From Luminiphilus sp. (GTDB lineage Bacteria; Pseudomonadota; Gammaproteobacteria; Pseudomonadales; Halieaceae): a stretch of DNA of 64,000 nucleotides. Position numbers and translations under genes: made by a program. Under the pieces are notes generated by a model. The model did not search any database. It worked only from the letters and a program-made list of their open reading frames with translations, and was not told the origin of the DNA. Shown here piece after piece: positions 49,963-60,870 of the stretch; position 1 is the stretch's first letter, and each line of letters opens with the position of its first letter. The stretch is from positions 56,707 through 120,706 of the forward strand of contig JAQWUD010000047.1 of the NCBI GenBank assembly GCA_029242325.1. The letters are read 5' to 3'.

Positions 49963-51288
49963 CTATCTCACCCGACCTGCGGGGCTCAAGCTCCCCAGGT
50001 TGGCCTTCTTCATTACGCCTTCATACTGATGCGACATCAGGTGGCTTTGCACCTGGGCCATAAAATCCATCACTACTACCACTACAATCAGCATCGACGT
50101 GCCGCCCAGGTAGAAAGGCACGTTAAACATGACAACCAAAAACTGGGGCAACAAACACACCAGCGCGATGTAGGCAGATCCAAATACCGTCAGCCGTGTC
50201 AACACGCCGTCAATATAATTGGCTGTTTGTTGTCCAGGCCGAATACCCGGCACAAATGCGCCAGAGCGCTTGAGGTTGTCTGCAACTTCCTGCGGATTGA
50301 ACATCAAGGCGGTGTAAAAGAAACAGAAAAAGACAATAAAACCCGTAAACAGCAATATGTTGAGCGGCTGCCCGGGCCCGATTGCTACAGCAAGGTCCTG
50401 CAACCAATCGGAACTGTCGCCGCTACCAAACCACTGTGCAACAGACGCCGGAAATAACAGAATAGAGCTAGCGAAGATGGCAGGAATCACGCCCGCCATG
50501 TTGACCTTCAGCGGCAAATGCGACGCCTGAGCCTGCATCATCTTGCGGCCCTGCTGACGCTTGGCATAATTTACGGTGATGCGACGCTGCCCGCGCTCGA
50601 TGAATACAACGAGATAAATCACCACAGCAGCCAAAACCAAAATGCCGAGCAAAATCAGAATGCTGATTTCACCTTGCCGCGCCTGCTCCAGCGACTGACC
50701 AATCGCGGCAGGCAAGCCCGCCACGATGCCCGCGAAAATCAGCAGTGAAATGCCATTACCCACGCCGCGCTCAGTAATCTGCTCGCCAAGCCACATCATG
50801 AAGACCGCGCCCGTCACCAGTGATGCCACCGCCGTCACGTAAAAACTGAGCCCGCTGGCGTAAGTTAAGCCTTGATTGGCCAACCCTACCGTCATGCCCG
50901 AACCCTGAATTAGCGCCAGAACAACCGTCAGATAGCGGGTCCACTGTGAAATCTTTCTCCGCCCTGCCTCACCTTCTTTCTTGAGCTGCTCAAGCTGGGG
51001 CGTCACTGCCGTCATGAGCTGCATAATGATGGAAGCAGAGATGTAAGGCAGGATACCCAGCGCGAGAATACTCATTCGCTCCAGTGCACCGCCCGAAAAC
51101 ACGTTGGCAAGTCCAAGAATCGTGCCCTGATTCTGGTCAAATAGAGATGCCAGCTGCTCTGGATCAATACCGGGCACCGGGATATGAGTCCCAACCCTAT
51201 AGATCAAAAGCGCTATCAGCACAAAGCGCAGGCGAGTGAACAACTCTCCCATGCCTGCTGAATTCATTGAGGGCATCCCGTTGGCCAT
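49963..51288 (-). CDS. secY: Protein translocase channel subunit SecY
   Basis: Inner-membrane pore of the Sec translocon, 441 residues with ten hydrophobic segments. N-terminal [20 protein letters not shown], plug region after [19 protein letters not shown], the cytoplasmic loop [11 protein letters not shown], and the C-terminal [11 protein letters not shown] loop that contacts SecA and ribosomes. Spc operon, between rplO and rpmJ, three bases after rplO. Confidence 0.98.
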   Translation of the reverse strand: MANGMPSMNSAGMGELFTRLRFVLIALLIYRVGTHIPVPGIDPEQLASLFDQNQGTILGLANVFSGGALERMSILALGILPYISASIIMQLMTAVTPQLEQLKKEGEAGRRKISQWTRYLTVVLALIQGSGMTVGLANQGLTYASGLSFYVTAVASLVTGAVFMMWLGEQITERGVGNGISLLIFAGIVAGLPAAIGQSLEQARQGEISILILLGILVLAAVVIYLVVFIERGQRRITVNYAKRQQGRKMMQAQASHLPLKVNMAGVIPAIFASSILLFPASVAQWFGSGDSSDWLQDLAVAIGPGQPLNILLFTGFIVFFCFFYTALMFNPQEVADNLKRSGAFVPGIRPGQQTANYIDGVLTRLTVFGSAYIALVCLLPQFLVVMFNVPFYLGGTSMLIVVVVVMDFMAQVQSHLMSHQYEGVMKKANLGSLSPAGRVR

Positions 51289-51291
51289 GGC

Positions 51292-51738
51292 TTACGCCTC
51301 GACGCTCCCGCCGGCCGCTTCAATGGCTGCTTTGGCACCCTTGGTAACAGCCACGCCGCGCACGTTCACCGCTCGGGTAATCTCGCCCGACAAGAACACG
51401 CGAACGCGCTCCACGTCATCCTTGATCAAGTCAGCCGCCTTGAGTGAGTCAAGATTGACTACGTCACCCTCGACGCTGTTGAGCTCGTGCAACCGCACCT
51501 CGGCTGTTGTCCGCCCAATACGGGAAGTAAACCCGTATTTCGGCAGGCGCTTCTGCAGCGGCATCTGGCCGCCCTCGAAGCCCGCTTTCACGGTACCTCC
51601 TGAACGAGACTTCAAGCCCTTGTGTCCTCGACCCGCAGTCTTGCCGGAGCCAGAACCAATACCCCGGCCCACGCGCTTTGCGACGCGCTTGGCGCCCGGC
51701 GCAGGTTTGAGGCTGTTCAACCGCATTTCATCAGACAT
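51292..51738 (-). CDS. rplO: Large-subunit ribosomal protein uL15
   Basis: 148 residues; basic glycine-rich N-terminus ([20 protein letters not shown]) and the core [15 protein letters not shown]. One-base overlap with rpmD at its start. Confidence 0.98.
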   Translation of the reverse strand: MSDEMRLNSLKPAPGAKRVAKRVGRGIGSGSGKTAGRGHKGLKSRSGGTVKAGFEGGQMPLQKRLPKYGFTSRIGRTTAEVRLHELNSVEGDVVNLDSLKAADLIKDDVERVRVFLSGEITRAVNVRGVAVTKGAKAAIEAAGGSVEA

Positions 51739-51926
51739 TATTGGTCGCCCTCGACGCGCACCAGGTAATTCGCTTTATTGATCATGCCGCGCACAGAAGG
51801 GGTGTCTTCAACCTCAACCGTGTGGCCAATTCGACGCAGACCGAGACCCGCAACGCAGGCCTGATGCTTCTTAAGCCGGCCGTGAATACTGCGAATCTGA
51901 GTCACCTTGATCATGGATTTGCTCAT
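51738..51926 (-). CDS. rpmD: Large-subunit ribosomal protein uL30
   Basis: 62 residues, [20 protein letters not shown] then [20 protein letters not shown], the complete L30 fold. Between rpsE and rplO in the spc operon. Confidence 0.97.
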   Translation of the reverse strand: MSKSMIKVTQIRSIHGRLKKHQACVAGLGLRRIGHTVEVEDTPSVRGMINKANYLVRVEGDQ

Positions 51927-51943
51927 CGTCCTTGCCCCACTAC

Positions 51944-52465
51944 TCAGCTGAGGATCTCTTCAACGCTGAGACCGCGACGTGCCGCCACATCCTCAGGTGA
52001 GACCATATCCCGTAGACCATTGTAAGTGGCGCGCACTACGTTGACCGGATTGGTCGACCCGTAACACTTGGCCAATACGTTATGCACTCCGGCCAGCTCA
52101 AGAACAGAACGCATCGCGCCGCCCGCAATCACACCAGTACCCTCTGAGGCAGGCTGCATGTAAACCTTTGACGCACCATGTGCTGCCTTGATGGGATACT
52201 GCAAAGTCCCGTTCACCAACTGCACCTGAACCATATTCCGCCGCGCAGCTTCCATCGCCTTCTGAATCGCGACCGGCACCTCTCGCGCCTTGCCCCGACC
52301 ATAGCCAACACGACCCTTGCCATCGCCGACAACGCTCAGCGCGGTAAAACTCATGATGCGCCCGCCCTTCACCGTCTTGGCCACGCGATTAACCTGAACG
52401 AGCTTTTCCTGAAGATCGCCTTCAGTGCGCTGCTCACCCCGATGCTTCTTGTCGTTCATCGCCAT
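51944..52465 (-). CDS. rpsE: Small-subunit ribosomal protein uS5
   Basis: 173 residues; the S5 N-terminal dsRNA-binding-like domain has [20 protein letters not shown] and [17 protein letters not shown], and the C-terminal domain is intact. ATG at 52465 has GGAG upstream; a second ATG lies two codons in. Confidence 0.98.
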   Translation of the reverse strand: MAMNDKKHRGEQRTEGDLQEKLVQVNRVAKTVKGGRIMSFTALSVVGDGKGRVGYGRGKAREVPVAIQKAMEAARRNMVQVQLVNGTLQYPIKAAHGASKVYMQPASEGTGVIAGGAMRSVLELAGVHNVLAKCYGSTNPVNVVRATYNGLRDMVSPEDVAARRGLSVEEILS

Positions 52466-52467
52466 AG

Positions 52468-52818
52468 TTAAAACTCCAGTCCGCCTTCTCGAGCGGCCTC
52501 TGCTAGGGCCTTGACCCGACCGTGGTATCGAAATCCTGAGCGATCAAAAGCGACTGAGGTCACGCCCGCTGTCCTGGCTCGCTCTGCAACTAACTTACCG
52601 ACCGCCGCAGCGGCAGCAACATTGCCCGTTGCGCCAGAACGCAAATCCTTATCCAGAGTAGAAGCCTGAGCCAACACATTGTGACTGTCGCCCGAGATCA
52701 CCTGGGCATAAATATGCCGCGGCGTTCGATGCACTGACAGTCGCACTGCACCGGCAGTGCGCATGTGGACCCTGGACTTTTTTGCGCGGCGCAATCGCGC
52801 CTGTGTCTTGGTATTCAT
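52468..52818 (-). CDS. rplR: Large-subunit ribosomal protein uL18
   Basis: 116 residues, 5S rRNA-binding. [18 protein letters not shown], then [20 protein letters not shown] near the C-terminus. Two bases before rpsE. Confidence 0.98.
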   Translation of the reverse strand: MNTKTQARLRRAKKSRVHMRTAGAVRLSVHRTPRHIYAQVISGDSHNVLAQASTLDKDLRSGATGNVAAAAAVGKLVAERARTAGVTSVAFDRSGFRYHGRVKALAEAAREGGLEF

Positions 52819-52830
52819 TACAGTATCCGA

Positions 52831-53358
52831 TTACTTTTTCTTGGCTTCTTTACGACGGACGTACTCGTCCGCGTAACGGATGCCTTTACCTTTATAGGGC
52901 TCTGGAGGGCGGAAGCTGCGAATTTCGGCCGCTGCCTGTCCAACTGCCTGCTTGTCAATGCCAGAGATCACGATTTCAGTCTGAGTGGGGGTATCTACCG
53001 ACAGCCCCTCCGCCAATTGGTAATCCACCTGATGCGACAGGCCGATGGTCAGATTCACAGTTTTGCCGGAAGCCTTGGCACGATAACCCACGCCGTTGAG
53101 CACCAGACGCTTCTCCCACCCATCGGAAACACCCTTGACCATATTGGCCAAAAGAGAGCGGGTGGTGCCGGCCATCGCACGACGGTTGTCGCCGTCATAG
53201 GTAACGGACGCGACTTCTTCTTCGACGTTCACGCCGATACCATCAGTCAAGGTGAGGTCGAGCGTGCCCTTACCGCCCTTAACAGAGAGGTTTGCACCGT
53301 CCACCTTTACGTCCACCCCTTTGGGCAGCGTGACAGGACTATTCGCTACACGAGACAT
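52831..53358 (-). CDS. rplF: Large-subunit ribosomal protein uL6
   Basis: 175 residues, two tandem L6 folds. MSRVANSPVTLPKGVDVKV start; C-terminal signature PEPYKGKGIRYADEYVRRKE that contacts the sarcin-ricin loop region. Confidence 0.98.
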   Translation of the reverse strand: MSRVANSPVTLPKGVDVKVDGANLSVKGGKGTLDLTLTDGIGVNVEEEVASVTYDGDNRRAMAGTTRSLLANMVKGVSDGWEKRLVLNGVGYRAKASGKTVNLTIGLSHQVDYQLAEGLSVDTPTQTEIVISGIDKQAVGQAAAEIRSFRPPEPYKGKGIRYADEYVRRKEAKKK

Positions 53359-53382
53359 TTATCTAGCGCTCCAGTTCTCGAA

Positions 53383-53778
53383 TCAGAATACGGTGCAGAG
53401 GACTTCGCCCCCGACACCGGCAGCACGCGCTGCACGATCCGTCATAACACCACGAGACGTTGAGACAATCGCAACGCCCAATCCACCGCGCACCGATAGC
53501 AGTGCATCCTTGCCGGCGTAACGCCGCAGGGATGGCTTACTAATGCGCTCTATTTCAGCAATGACAGGCTTGCCTTCGTAATACTTCAGATCGATGTGAA
53601 GCCGGGGCTTACCGGTGCTGTCGTCGAAGCGGTGTCCGGCAATATAACCCTCTTGCTCCAAGACTTTGGCAACTGAAACCTTCAGTTTGGAACCGGGCAT
53701 ATCGACGGTCTGCTTGCCGGCCATTTGCGCGTTGCGCAGCCTGGTCAACATATCACTCAGCGGATCTTGCATGCTCAT
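53383..53778 (-). CDS. rpsH: Small-subunit ribosomal protein uS8
   Basis: 131 residues, [18 protein letters not shown] start and C-terminal [20 protein letters not shown]. In E. coli S8 represses the spc operon by binding the rplE start region. GGAGAGC precedes the ATG. Confidence 0.98.
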   Translation of the reverse strand: MSMQDPLSDMLTRLRNAQMAGKQTVDMPGSKLKVSVAKVLEQEGYIAGHRFDDSTGKPRLHIDLKYYEGKPVIAEIERISKPSLRRYAGKDALLSVRGGLGVAIVSTSRGVMTDRAARAAGVGGEVLCTVF

Positions 53779-53792
53779 TTAATCGCTCTCCG

Positions 53793-54098
53793 TTACCAGC
53801 TGGACTTAACCAAACCCGGTACATCGCCGCGCATCGCTGCTTCTCGCAGCTTGTTGCGGCACAACCCAAATTTCCTGTAGACACCATGAGGTCGCCCTGT
53901 CAGCTGGCAACGACGCTGCTGGCGGACGGGACTCGCATTGCGCGGCAGTTTTTGCAGGGCAATCTGGGCCTCCCAACGCTCCTCATCGCTGCCATTCACA
54001 TCGGCGATGGTTTCCTTGAGCTGCGCACGCTTCGCGGCGAACTTGGCCACCGTTCGAGCGCGCTTAGCCTCACGGGCAATCATGGATTTTTTGGCCAT
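53793..54098 (-). CDS. rpsN: Small-subunit ribosomal protein uS14 (zinc-free form)
   Basis: 101 residues, the long zinc-independent form typical of gammaproteobacteria. [20 protein letters not shown] start, C-terminal [20 protein letters not shown]. The CxxC pairs of the short zinc form are missing. Confidence 0.98.
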   Translation of the reverse strand: MAKKSMIAREAKRARTVAKFAAKRAQLKETIADVNGSDEERWEAQIALQKLPRNASPVRQQRRCQLTGRPHGVYRKFGLCRNKLREAAMRGDVPGLVKSSW

Positions 54099-54110
54099 AT
54101 CTCTGCTGCC

Positions 54111-54650
54111 TCAGCTTCTAAAAGGGAAATTGAACGCCGCGAGCAGCGCACGACCCTGCTCATCGTTCGCCGCGTCAGTGGAGATCGTGATGTCCATCCC
54201 ACGCAGCTTATCGATTTGGTCGTAATCAATTTCCGGAAAAATAATTTGTTCCGTCACACCCATCGCAAAATTCCCGCGCCCATCAAACTGCTTCGGGCTC
54301 ACGCCGCGGAAATCACGGACTCTGGGAATCGCAATGTTGATCAGACGCTCAAGGAACTCGTACATGCGCTCATCGCGCAACGTGACCTTGCAGCCTATTG
54401 GCCAACCATCTCGGATCTTGAAACCAGCAATCGACTTCCGCGACTTGGTCACTACAGGTTTTTGCCCTGCAATCTTCTCCATATCCGACACGGCGTGCTC
54501 TAGCACTTTCTTGTCACCTACCGCCTCACCAACCCCCATGTTGAGGGTAATTTTGGTGATACGCGGCACCGCCATCACATTGTCGAGACCGAGCTCTGCT
54601 TGGAGCTTAGGAACAATCTCGCTGCGGTATTTCTCTTTAAGCGCTGTCAT
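54111..54650 (-). CDS. rplE: Large-subunit ribosomal protein uL5
   Basis: 179 residues, 5S rRNA-binding. [40 protein letters not shown] and [19 protein letters not shown] are typical. Between rplX and rpsN. Confidence 0.98.
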   Translation of the reverse strand: MTALKEKYRSEIVPKLQAELGLDNVMAVPRITKITLNMGVGEAVGDKKVLEHAVSDMEKIAGQKPVVTKSRKSIAGFKIRDGWPIGCKVTLRDERMYEFLERLINIAIPRVRDFRGVSPKQFDGRGNFAMGVTEQIIFPEIDYDQIDKLRGMDITISTDAANDEQGRALLAAFNFPFRS

Positions 54651-54680
54651 GTCTTAACTGCCTCTGTTCATCTCTGCGCG

Positions 54681-54995
54681 TCAGGCGTCAACCAAATCGC
54701 CAGACGGCTTGAAAACGCGAACCTTTTCCCCATCCTCAACTCGGTAACCGACGCGCTCGCCTTTGCCAGCCTTGCTGTTGAATACCGCCAGATTTGAGGC
54801 TTGAATGGGAGCTTCCTGCTCAATAATCCCGCCTGCTACGCCTGCCTGGGGGTTAGGCTTGGTGTGCTTTTTAACCATATTCACACCGCTGACAACAACG
54901 CGATCGCTGTCGATTACGCGGCGGACTGTGCCTCGCTTACCTTTATCTTTTCCAGCGATCACAATCACTTCATCATCACGCTTGAGCTTTGACAT
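54681..54995 (-). CDS. rplX: Large-subunit ribosomal protein uL24
   Basis: 104 residues with an N-terminal KOW motif ([20 protein letters not shown]). Assembly initiator of the 50S subunit. 22 bases after rplN. Confidence 0.98.
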   Translation of the reverse strand: MSKLKRDDEVIVIAGKDKGKRGTVRRVIDSDRVVVSGVNMVKKHTKPNPQAGVAGGIIEQEAPIQASNLAVFNSKAGKGERVGYRVEDGEKVRVFKPSGDLVDA

Positions 54996-55017
54996 TTACT
55001 GACCCTCTCTACCCTGC

Positions 55018-55386
55018 TCAGATCACTTCCGGCGCGAGGGAAATGATTTTCATGAATTTCTCGCCGCGAAGCTCGCGGGTCACCGGTCCGAAGATCCGCG
55101 TGCCAATGGGTGCGTCCTGATTGTTCAGCAATACCGCAGCATTCTCGTCAAACTTGATCAGGGAGCCATCCGGACGGCGAACACCTTTTTTCGTGCGCAC
55201 AACCACGGCAGTAATAACCTGACCCTTCTTGACCTTGCCCCGGGGGATAGCCTCTTTGACCGTGACCTTGATCAAATCTCCTACTCGGGCATACCGACGC
55301 TTGGAGCCGCCCAAAACCTTGATGCACATCACACGACGTGCTCCGCTGTTATCGGCCACTTCCAGATACGACTGCGTCTGAATCAT
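55018..55386 (-). CDS. rplN: Large-subunit ribosomal protein uL14
   Basis: 122 residues; [20 protein letters not shown] start, [20 protein letters not shown], and the C-terminal SLAPEVI. Opens the spc gene order; 52 bases separate it from rpsQ and I see no clear promoter there. Confidence 0.98.
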   Translation of the reverse strand: MIQTQSYLEVADNSGARRVMCIKVLGGSKRRYARVGDLIKVTVKEAIPRGKVKKGQVITAVVVRTKKGVRRPDGSLIKFDENAAVLLNNQDAPIGTRIFGPVTRELRGEKFMKIISLAPEVI

Positions 55387-55438
55387 TTTTCTCTACTCCA
55401 CCAACGGCGCACTGCCGTCCGCCCTAACGGACCACACC

Positions 55439-55705
55439 TCAAATCTGAGTTGCGGTCTCCACAATCTCAACCAACGCCCAGCTCTTGCTCTTCGAGACCG
55501 GCCGCGACTCTGCCACCAGTACCATGTCGCCCATTCCCGCCTTGTTTTCCTCGTCATGCGCGTGCACTTTTGAGGAACGGGTGATGTATTTGCCATACAC
55601 AGGGTGCTTCACACGACGTTCTATCTTGACTGTGATGGTCTTATCCATCTTGTCGCTGACAACACGCCCCTGAAGCGTACGCGCCTGACTTTCAGTTGAT
55701 GCCAT
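55439..55705 (-). CDS. rpsQ: Small-subunit ribosomal protein uS17
   Basis: 88 residues, OB fold: [20 protein letters not shown], then [20 protein letters not shown]. Start overlaps the rpmC stop (TAATG). Last gene of the S10 operon. Confidence 0.98.
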   Translation of the reverse strand: MASTESQARTLQGRVVSDKMDKTITVKIERRVKHPVYGKYITRSSKVHAHDEENKAGMGDMVLVAESRPVSKSKSWALVEIVETATQI

Positions 55706-55896
55706 TATTGTTCCGCCTTCTGTTGCAGCACGGTTTTCACGCGCGCGATGTCTTGCTTTGTCTCCTTGAGCAGGTGACTCTGGCCAAGCTGACCAGTGGC
55801 TTTCGCCATACGGAGCTTGAACTGCTCCTCTCGCAGAGAGAGTAACTGCTGGTTCAATTCGTCAACGGATTTGTCTCGCATTTCACTGGCTTTCAT
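55705..55896 (-). CDS. rpmC: Large-subunit ribosomal protein uL29
   Basis: 63 residues, the E. coli length, an all-helical hairpin ([20 protein letters not shown]). ATG at 55896 overlaps the rplP stop (TGATG); the GTG three bases earlier is less likely. At the tunnel exit beside L23. Confidence 0.97.
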   Translation of the reverse strand: MKASEMRDKSVDELNQQLLSLREEQFKLRMAKATGQLGQSHLLKETKQDIARVKTVLQQKAEQ

Positions 55897-56309
55897 CACA
55901 TCACCGACCGCTTAACAAACATGGTCTGAACCGGCAGCTTAGCGGCAGCCAGTTCGAATGCCTCTCGCGCCAGTTTCTCGGACACACCCTCAACTTCATA
56001 CAAGACACGACCCGGCTGGATCTGCGCCACCCAATACTCGACGTTGCCCTTACCTTTACCCTGCCGAACCTCGAGTGGCTTACCCGTAATTGGCTTGTCA
56101 GGGAATATGCGAATCCAGATTTTACCGCCACGCTTGATGTGGCGGGTCATGGCACGACGCGCGGCCTCAATCTGCCGGGCAGTAATCCGGCCCCGACCAG
56201 TCGACTTCAGCGCGTAGTCGCCAAAACTCACCTTGCTTCCACGCTCAGCCAGGCCACGGTTACGGCCTTTCTGAGTCTTGCGGAACTTGGTCCGTTTCGG
56301 TTGCAACAT
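55896..56309 (-). CDS. rplP: Large-subunit ribosomal protein uL16
   Basis: 137 residues. [19 protein letters not shown] start, and the [16 protein letters not shown] loop that reaches the A/P site; the arginine hydroxylated in E. coli lies in this loop. Confidence 0.98.
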   Translation of the reverse strand: MLQPKRTKFRKTQKGRNRGLAERGSKVSFGDYALKSTGRGRITARQIEAARRAMTRHIKRGGKIWIRIFPDKPITGKPLEVRQGKGKGNVEYWVAQIQPGRVLYEVEGVSEKLAREAFELAAAKLPVQTMFVKRSVM

Positions 56310-56354
56310 TTTCTACTTCCTCAATCAGGTAGTCAGTGTCAGGCGGACGGGCGC

Positions 56355-56999
56355 TTACGCCTCTTCGCCCTCACCAATTACCTCACCTTTAAAAATCCAT
56401 ACTTTCACGCCGATCACCCCATACGTGGTGTGCGCTTCATAGGTGGCGTAATCAATATCAGCGCGCAAAGTGTGCAGCGGCACGCGGCCTTCTCGATACC
56501 ACTCGGTGCGCGCGATCTCAGCACCACCCAAGCGGCCTCCCACCTGCACCTTGATACCCTCGGCACCCTGGCGCATCGCATTCTGCACAACGCGCTTCAT
56601 TGCACGTCGGAACATCACGCGTCGCTCCAACTGCTGGGCCACGTTCTGGGCAACCAGGCGCGCGTCCACATCGGGCTTACGAATCTCTTCGATGTTGATA
56701 TGAACAGGCACACCCATCTTTTCTGACAGATCCTTACGCAGGCCGTCCACATCCTCACCTTTCTTACCGATCACAATGCCGGGGCGCGCCGTAAAAATCG
56801 TGATACGGGCGGTCTGCGCCGGCCGCTCTATTTTCACGCGGCTGACTGAAGCGGTATCCAGCTTCTTGAAAATATAGTCTCGCACCTGAATGTCATTGAT
56901 CAGGTTTTTTGCGTAGGTTTTGCTGTCGGCATACCAGACCGAATTATGGTCTTTGACTATGCCTAGGCGGATACCGGTTGGATGTACCTTCTGACCCAT
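56355..56999 (-). CDS. rpsC: Small-subunit ribosomal protein uS3
   Basis: 214 residues, close to the core length with a short acidic C-terminus (EVIGEGEEA). KH domain with [20 protein letters not shown]-terminal domain with [20 protein letters not shown]. mRNA-entry protein; between rplV and rplP. Confidence 0.98.
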   Translation of the reverse strand: MGQKVHPTGIRLGIVKDHNSVWYADSKTYAKNLINDIQVRDYIFKKLDTASVSRVKIERPAQTARITIFTARPGIVIGKKGEDVDGLRKDLSEKMGVPVHINIEEIRKPDVDARLVAQNVAQQLERRVMFRRAMKRVVQNAMRQGAEGIKVQVGGRLGGAEIARTEWYREGRVPLHTLRADIDYATYEAHTTYGVIGVKVWIFKGEVIGEGEEA

Positions 57000-57011
57000 G
57001 CGGCCGTCTCC

Positions 57012-57350
57012 TCAGCTCTCGCTATCCGCGACCTTGACCGTAATATGGCAAGTGCGCTTAAAAATTCGGTCACCACGTCCCTTTGCGCGCGGGCGCAGAC
57101 GTTTCATGGTGAATCCCTCGTCGACATAAATGGTGGACACACGCAGCTCGTCCACGTCGGCACCCTCGTTATTTTCTGCATTCGCGATAGCCGAGTTCAG
57201 CACCTTGCGCACAATCGCGGCAGCTTTTTTGTTACTGAACTCCAATACATTTAACGCTTCCCCGACCGGCTTTCCCCGGACTTGATCGGCCACTAGGCGC
57301 GCTTTCTGCGCCGAAATGCGGGCTGCTCTCAATTTGGCTGCTACTTCCAT
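57012..57350 (-). CDS. rplV: Large-subunit ribosomal protein uL22
   Basis: 112 residues. [20 protein letters not shown] start, and the tunnel-lining loop [21 protein letters not shown] at 57350 has GGAGAG directly upstream; an in-frame GTG-type start four codons earlier would bury that site. Confidence 0.97.
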   Translation of the reverse strand: MEVAAKLRAARISAQKARLVADQVRGKPVGEALNVLEFSNKKAAAIVRKVLNSAIANAENNEGADVDELRVSTIYVDEGFTMKRLRPRAKGRGDRIFKRTCHITVKVADSES

Positions 57351-57368
57351 TTCTCTCTCCACCCAGCC

Positions 57369-57644
57369 TTATCGCTTAGCCTTCTTGTCCACAATGTGGC
57401 CTTTGAAGGTTCGGGTCACAGCGAACTCACCCAGCTTGTGGCCGACCATGTCCTCATTAATCGAAACGGGGACGTGCTGACGTCCGTTATGCACGGCAAT
57501 CGTCAAGCCGACCATATTCGGGGAAACCATGGACCGACGAGACCAGGTTTTGATCGGTCGGCGATCGTTTGCCTCTGCTGCGGCCTCAACTTTTTTCATC
57601 AAGTGGAGGTCGATAAAAGGGCCTTTTTTTAATGAACGTGGCAC
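57369..57644 (-). CDS. rpsS: Small-subunit ribosomal protein uS19
   Basis: 91 residues: [20 protein letters not shown] start, then [20 protein letters not shown] and [16 protein letters not shown]. Between rplB and rplV. Confidence 0.98.
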   Translation of the reverse strand: MPRSLKKGPFIDLHLMKKVEAAAEANDRRPIKTWSRRSMVSPNMVGLTIAVHNGRQHVPVSINEDMVGHKLGEFAVTRTFKGHIVDKKAKR

Positions 57645-57664
57645 TGTCTTTCTCTCCTCACCGA

Positions 57665-58492
57665 TTACTTCTTGCCACGACGGCGAACAATCATGCCGTC
57701 AGTGCGCTTGTTCTTACGTGTTTTGTATCCCTTGGTGGGCACACCCCAAGGCGTTACTGGATGACGCCCGCCAGAGGTCTTACCTTCTCCACCACCATGG
57801 GGGTGGTCTACGGGGTTCATCGCCACACCGCGAACCGTCGGACGGACACCTCGCCAACGCGCCGCACCCGCTTTACCCAACTTACGCAGGCTATGCTCTG
57901 AATTGGACACCTCACCCAAGGTCGCGCGGCAATCGATTGGGACCTTGCGCATTTCGCCGGAACGCAGGCGAACAGTGGCGTACTGTCCTTCCCGCGCGAC
58001 CAACTGAACCGCTGCGCCCGCAGAACGCGCCAACTGTGCTCCCTTACCGGGCTTGAGCTCTATCGCATGCACCATCGACCCTACCGGGATATTTCTGACC
58101 GGCAAGCAATTTCCAGGCTTGATGGGCGCGGCCGAACCAGAGTGCAAAACGTCACCTGCCTGAACGCCCTTCGGGGCTATGATGTACCGGCGCTCGCCAT
58201 CGGCATAGAGCAGTAAGGCGATGTGCGCAGTGCGATTGGGGTCATACTCAATACGCTCAACTTTGGCAGGAATGCCGTCCTTGGTGCGTTTAAAATCAAT
58301 CTTTCGATAGTGCTGCTTGTGCCCGCCACCAATGTGGCGGGTCGTAATACGGCCGCGGTTGTTACGGCCACCGGTCTTGGACTTCTTCTCAAGTAAAGGC
58401 GCATAAGGGCTGCCCTTGTGCAGACCTTCGGTCACCACCTTAACGTGGTGACGACGACCGGCTGATGTGGGTTTACTTTTTACGACTGCCAT
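57665..58492 (-). CDS. rplB: Large-subunit ribosomal protein uL2
   Basis: 275 residues. [20 protein letters not shown] in the N-terminal part, the conserved [18 protein letters not shown] loop with the histidine near the peptidyl-transferase centre, and the basic C-terminus. Confidence 0.98.
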   Translation of the reverse strand: MAVVKSKPTSAGRRHHVKVVTEGLHKGSPYAPLLEKKSKTGGRNNRGRITTRHIGGGHKQHYRKIDFKRTKDGIPAKVERIEYDPNRTAHIALLLYADGERRYIIAPKGVQAGDVLHSGSAAPIKPGNCLPVRNIPVGSMVHAIELKPGKGAQLARSAGAAVQLVAREGQYATVRLRSGEMRKVPIDCRATLGEVSNSEHSLRKLGKAGAARWRGVRPTVRGVAMNPVDHPHGGGEGKTSGGRHPVTPWGVPTKGYKTRKNKRTDGMIVRRRGKK

Positions 58493-58503
58493 GACTCGAT
58501 CCC

Positions 58504-58800
58504 TCAGCTAAACGACGCAAAGTCAATTTCTTGACCCTGCTCTACCCGCACGTAAGCTTTCTTCCATGAGGGCCGCTTGCTTAATCCATACCGATTGCGC
58601 TTGGTCTTACCCTTGACGCGCAGCGTCTGCACATCGCTCACAGCCACCTTGAACAGCTGCTCCACGGACTGACGGATCTCGTCCTTGGTGGCATCGAGGC
58701 AAACGCGAAAGACATATTGATTACTCTGTTCCGCCACAATCGCCGATTTCTCAGAGACATGCGGCCCCAACAGGATCTGGAAAACACGCTCCTGATTCAT
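58504..58800 (-). CDS. rplW: Large-subunit ribosomal protein uL23
   Basis: 98 residues. [20 protein letters not shown] and [24 protein letters not shown] core ([17 protein letters not shown]). Docking site for SRP and trigger factor at the tunnel exit. ATG overlaps the rplD stop (ATGA). Confidence 0.98.
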   Translation of the reverse strand: MNQERVFQILLGPHVSEKSAIVAEQSNQYVFRVCLDATKDEIRQSVEQLFKVAVSDVQTLRVKGKTKRNRYGLSKRPSWKKAYVRVEQGQEIDFASFS

Positions 58801-59414
58801 GCCAGCGTCTCCTCAAACTTCTTGATCGCATCGACCGTAATCATGACCTTTTCATAAGCAATCAAACTCACTGGATCGGCGCCCTCTACGTCTCGCACAT
58901 CAACCTTGTGCAAGTTACGAGAGGCCAAGTACAGGTTTTTGTCCACGCTGTCGGCCACAATCAATACGTTGTCTACGCCATACCCCTTAAGCGCCTCGAC
59001 GAGCAACTTAGTCTTAGGCTGCTCAACATCCAGCGTCTCTACGATCATCAAGCGATCGGTGCGCGCCAACTCTGACAAGATGGAGCGCATTGCTGCCCGG
59101 TACATCTTGCGGTTCACTTTCTGAGAGTGATCCTGTGGCTTGGCTGCAAACGTGACCCCACCCGAGCGCCAGATAGGTGATCGGATTGTTCCCGCTCGCG
59201 CACGACCTGTGCCCTTTTGACGCCAAGGCTTCTTGCCACCACCGGCAACTTCAGAACGCGTTTTCTGCGCTCGAGTACCCTGGCGAGCACCTGACAGGTA
59301 GGCGGTAACCACTTGATGCACCAGCGATTCGTTATATTCGCGGGCGAAATTAGCTTCCGAGACCGCAACGGTCCCTGCTGCCTTATTCCCCGGCTTGACT
59401 ACACTCAATTCCAC
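58797..59414 (-). CDS. rplD: Large-subunit ribosomal protein uL4
   Basis: 205 residues. The extended loop is [20 protein letters not shown] followed by [16 protein letters not shown], lining the exit tunnel. In E. coli L4 is also the repressor of the S10 operon, acting on a long leader; the leader here is short (see the S10 promoter and the rpsJ-rplC gap). Confidence 0.98.
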   Translation of the reverse strand: MELSVVKPGNKAAGTVAVSEANFAREYNESLVHQVVTAYLSGARQGTRAQKTRSEVAGGGKKPWRQKGTGRARAGTIRSPIWRSGGVTFAAKPQDHSQKVNRKMYRAAMRSILSELARTDRLMIVETLDVEQPKTKLLVEALKGYGVDNVLIVADSVDKNLYLASRNLHKVDVRDVEGADPVSLIAYEKVMITVDAIKKFEETLA

Positions 59415-59430
59415 GTCTCGCCCCCGCTAC

Positions 59431-60090
59431 TCAAGATACAGACGGGCCAGCACCCGCCGCTTTGACTGTCGGTCGGATAATGACTTCGCCACCCGGCGCG
59501 CCCGGCACAGCGCCTTTGATCAGCAATAAGTTGCGCTCAACATCGACGCGAATCACTTCCAAGCCTTGCGTGGTAACGCGCTCATCGCCCATGTGGCCGG
59601 ACATTTTTTTGCCCTTGAACACGCGACCAGGCGTCTGGCACTGACCAATAGAACCCGGCGCCCGATGAGACAGCGAGTTACCGTGGGTCGCATCCTGGGT
59701 CCGGAAATTCCATCGCTTAACCACGCCCTGGAATCCTTTGCCCTTGGAGCGACCCGCCACATCAACCTTTTGGCCCTGCTCAAATCGCTCAACGGTCAGC
59801 TCGGCGCCCACTTCAAAAGCCTCATCAGCAGCGTCGAGCCGAAATTCCCACAGACCATCGCCCGCAACCACACCGGCCTTGGCAAAATGCCCGGCTTCCG
59901 GCTTGCTGACTTTAGAGGCCTTGCGGATTCCCGCTGTGACCTGAATTGCTCGGTACCCATCGGTCTCGAGCTCTTTGATTTGAGTGACGCGGTTTGGAGC
60001 AATCTCCACTACTGTCACTGGTACTGATGCGCCGTCCTCGGTAAAAACTCTCGTCATACCGGACTTACGGCCGACTAACCCAATAGTCAT
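59431..60090 (-). CDS. rplC: Large-subunit ribosomal protein uL3
   Basis: 219 residues. [20 protein letters not shown] start; the W-loop and [20 protein letters not shown], which contains the glutamine methylated by PrmB in E. coli. GAGGTG precedes the ATG. Confidence 0.98.
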   Translation of the reverse strand: MTIGLVGRKSGMTRVFTEDGASVPVTVVEIAPNRVTQIKELETDGYRAIQVTAGIRKASKVSKPEAGHFAKAGVVAGDGLWEFRLDAADEAFEVGAELTVERFEQGQKVDVAGRSKGKGFQGVVKRWNFRTQDATHGNSLSHRAPGSIGQCQTPGRVFKGKKMSGHMGDERVTTQGLEVIRVDVERNLLLIKGAVPGAPGGEVIIRPTVKAAGAGPSVS

Positions 60091-60208
60091 GGCTTACACC
60101 TCACAGTGTACGGGGCTCAACCCTCTATGGCCGTCCGTCAACGCTGGAAAAGCGCCTTCGGACGTTACACACCCGGCGGGCCGGGCAGGCTATTTTACTA
60201 AATTGTTT
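60091..60208 (-). promoter_or_regulatory. Structured rpsJ-rplC intergenic region
   Basis: 118 bases separate rpsJ from rplC, several times the usual spacing. Two stem-loops are visible: GTCCG / CGGAC at 60133-60137 / 60159-60163 with an inner CGCT / AGCG stem, and CCCGG-CGGG-CCGGG at 60172-60185. No T-run follows either. A translational or antitermination control element is possible; function is inference. Confidence 0.4.
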
Positions 60209-60520
60209 TCAACCGAGACTGATCTGAACTTCTACGCCAGCAGCTAGGTCTAACTTCATCAGCGCGTCGACAGTCTTTTCTGTCGGCTCAACGATATCGA
60301 GGAGGCGCTTGTGCGTGCGAATCTCATACTGATCTCGCGCATCCTTGTTGACGTGGGGAGAAATCAGAATCGTGAACTTCTCCTTTTTAGTCGGCAGAGG
60401 GATCGGACCACGAACCTGAGCGCCAGTGCGGCGGGCAGTCTCAACGATCTCCTGTGTCGACGCGTCAATCAGCTTGTGGTCAAACGCTTTCAGGCGAATG
60501 CGGATACGCTGGCTTTGCAC
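60209..60520 (-). CDS. rpsJ: Small-subunit ribosomal protein uS10 (NusE)
   Basis: 103 residues. [20 protein letters not shown] and the [20 protein letters not shown] loop; also a transcription antitermination factor with NusB. Start is GTG at 60520 with AAGGAG eight bases upstream. First gene of the S10 operon. Confidence 0.98.
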   Translation of the reverse strand: MQSQRIRIRLKAFDHKLIDASTQEIVETARRTGAQVRGPIPLPTKKEKFTILISPHVNKDARDQYEIRTHKRLLDIVEPTEKTVDALMKLDLAAGVEVQISLG

Positions 60521-60870
60521 GTTACTACTCCTTAAAACAGCCGGCGCCCGCAGGGGGGGGCCGAAAAAAGAGAGCGAAGTCTACGGATCCCCTATGAGGG
60601 TGTCAACACAAAACCTGTCCGCTAAGGCGGGTTTCCAGCGAATGCGACTTTTCTCACAAACACGGTGGGCCTCCGCACCCACGTAACGCCATCGACACCA
60701 GCCTTGCGGCGCCACTCGAGCCGACCATAGCGGCCCAACTGCGGCACGCAAAAACCGCGAATCGATGACCAGCAGGCGTCTCCTGCTGAAGCAGATGCAT
60801 TCAGAAGCCCCCTTTAGTCCTTGAGGGCGCCGCGGAAGATCAGGCTTGTGGGGGCGCCGCCGCCCCCTCC
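60521..60870. other. 350-base region upstream of rpsJ
   Basis: Holds the S10 promoter (60578-60606) and a leader of only about 50 bases. A GC-rich hairpin GGGGGC-GCCGCC-GCCCCC at 60850-60867 lies right after the molybdenum hydroxylase stop and may end its transcript, though no T-run follows. The middle, 60607-60849, shows no gene. Confidence 0.6.
60578..60606 (-). promoter_or_regulatory. Strong sigma-70 promoter of the S10 operon
   Basis: On the minus strand a perfect TTGACA (60601-60606), a 17-base spacer and TAGACT (60578-60583). Start expected near 60571, about 50 bases before rpsJ. This is the best promoter match in the window. Confidence 0.8.
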
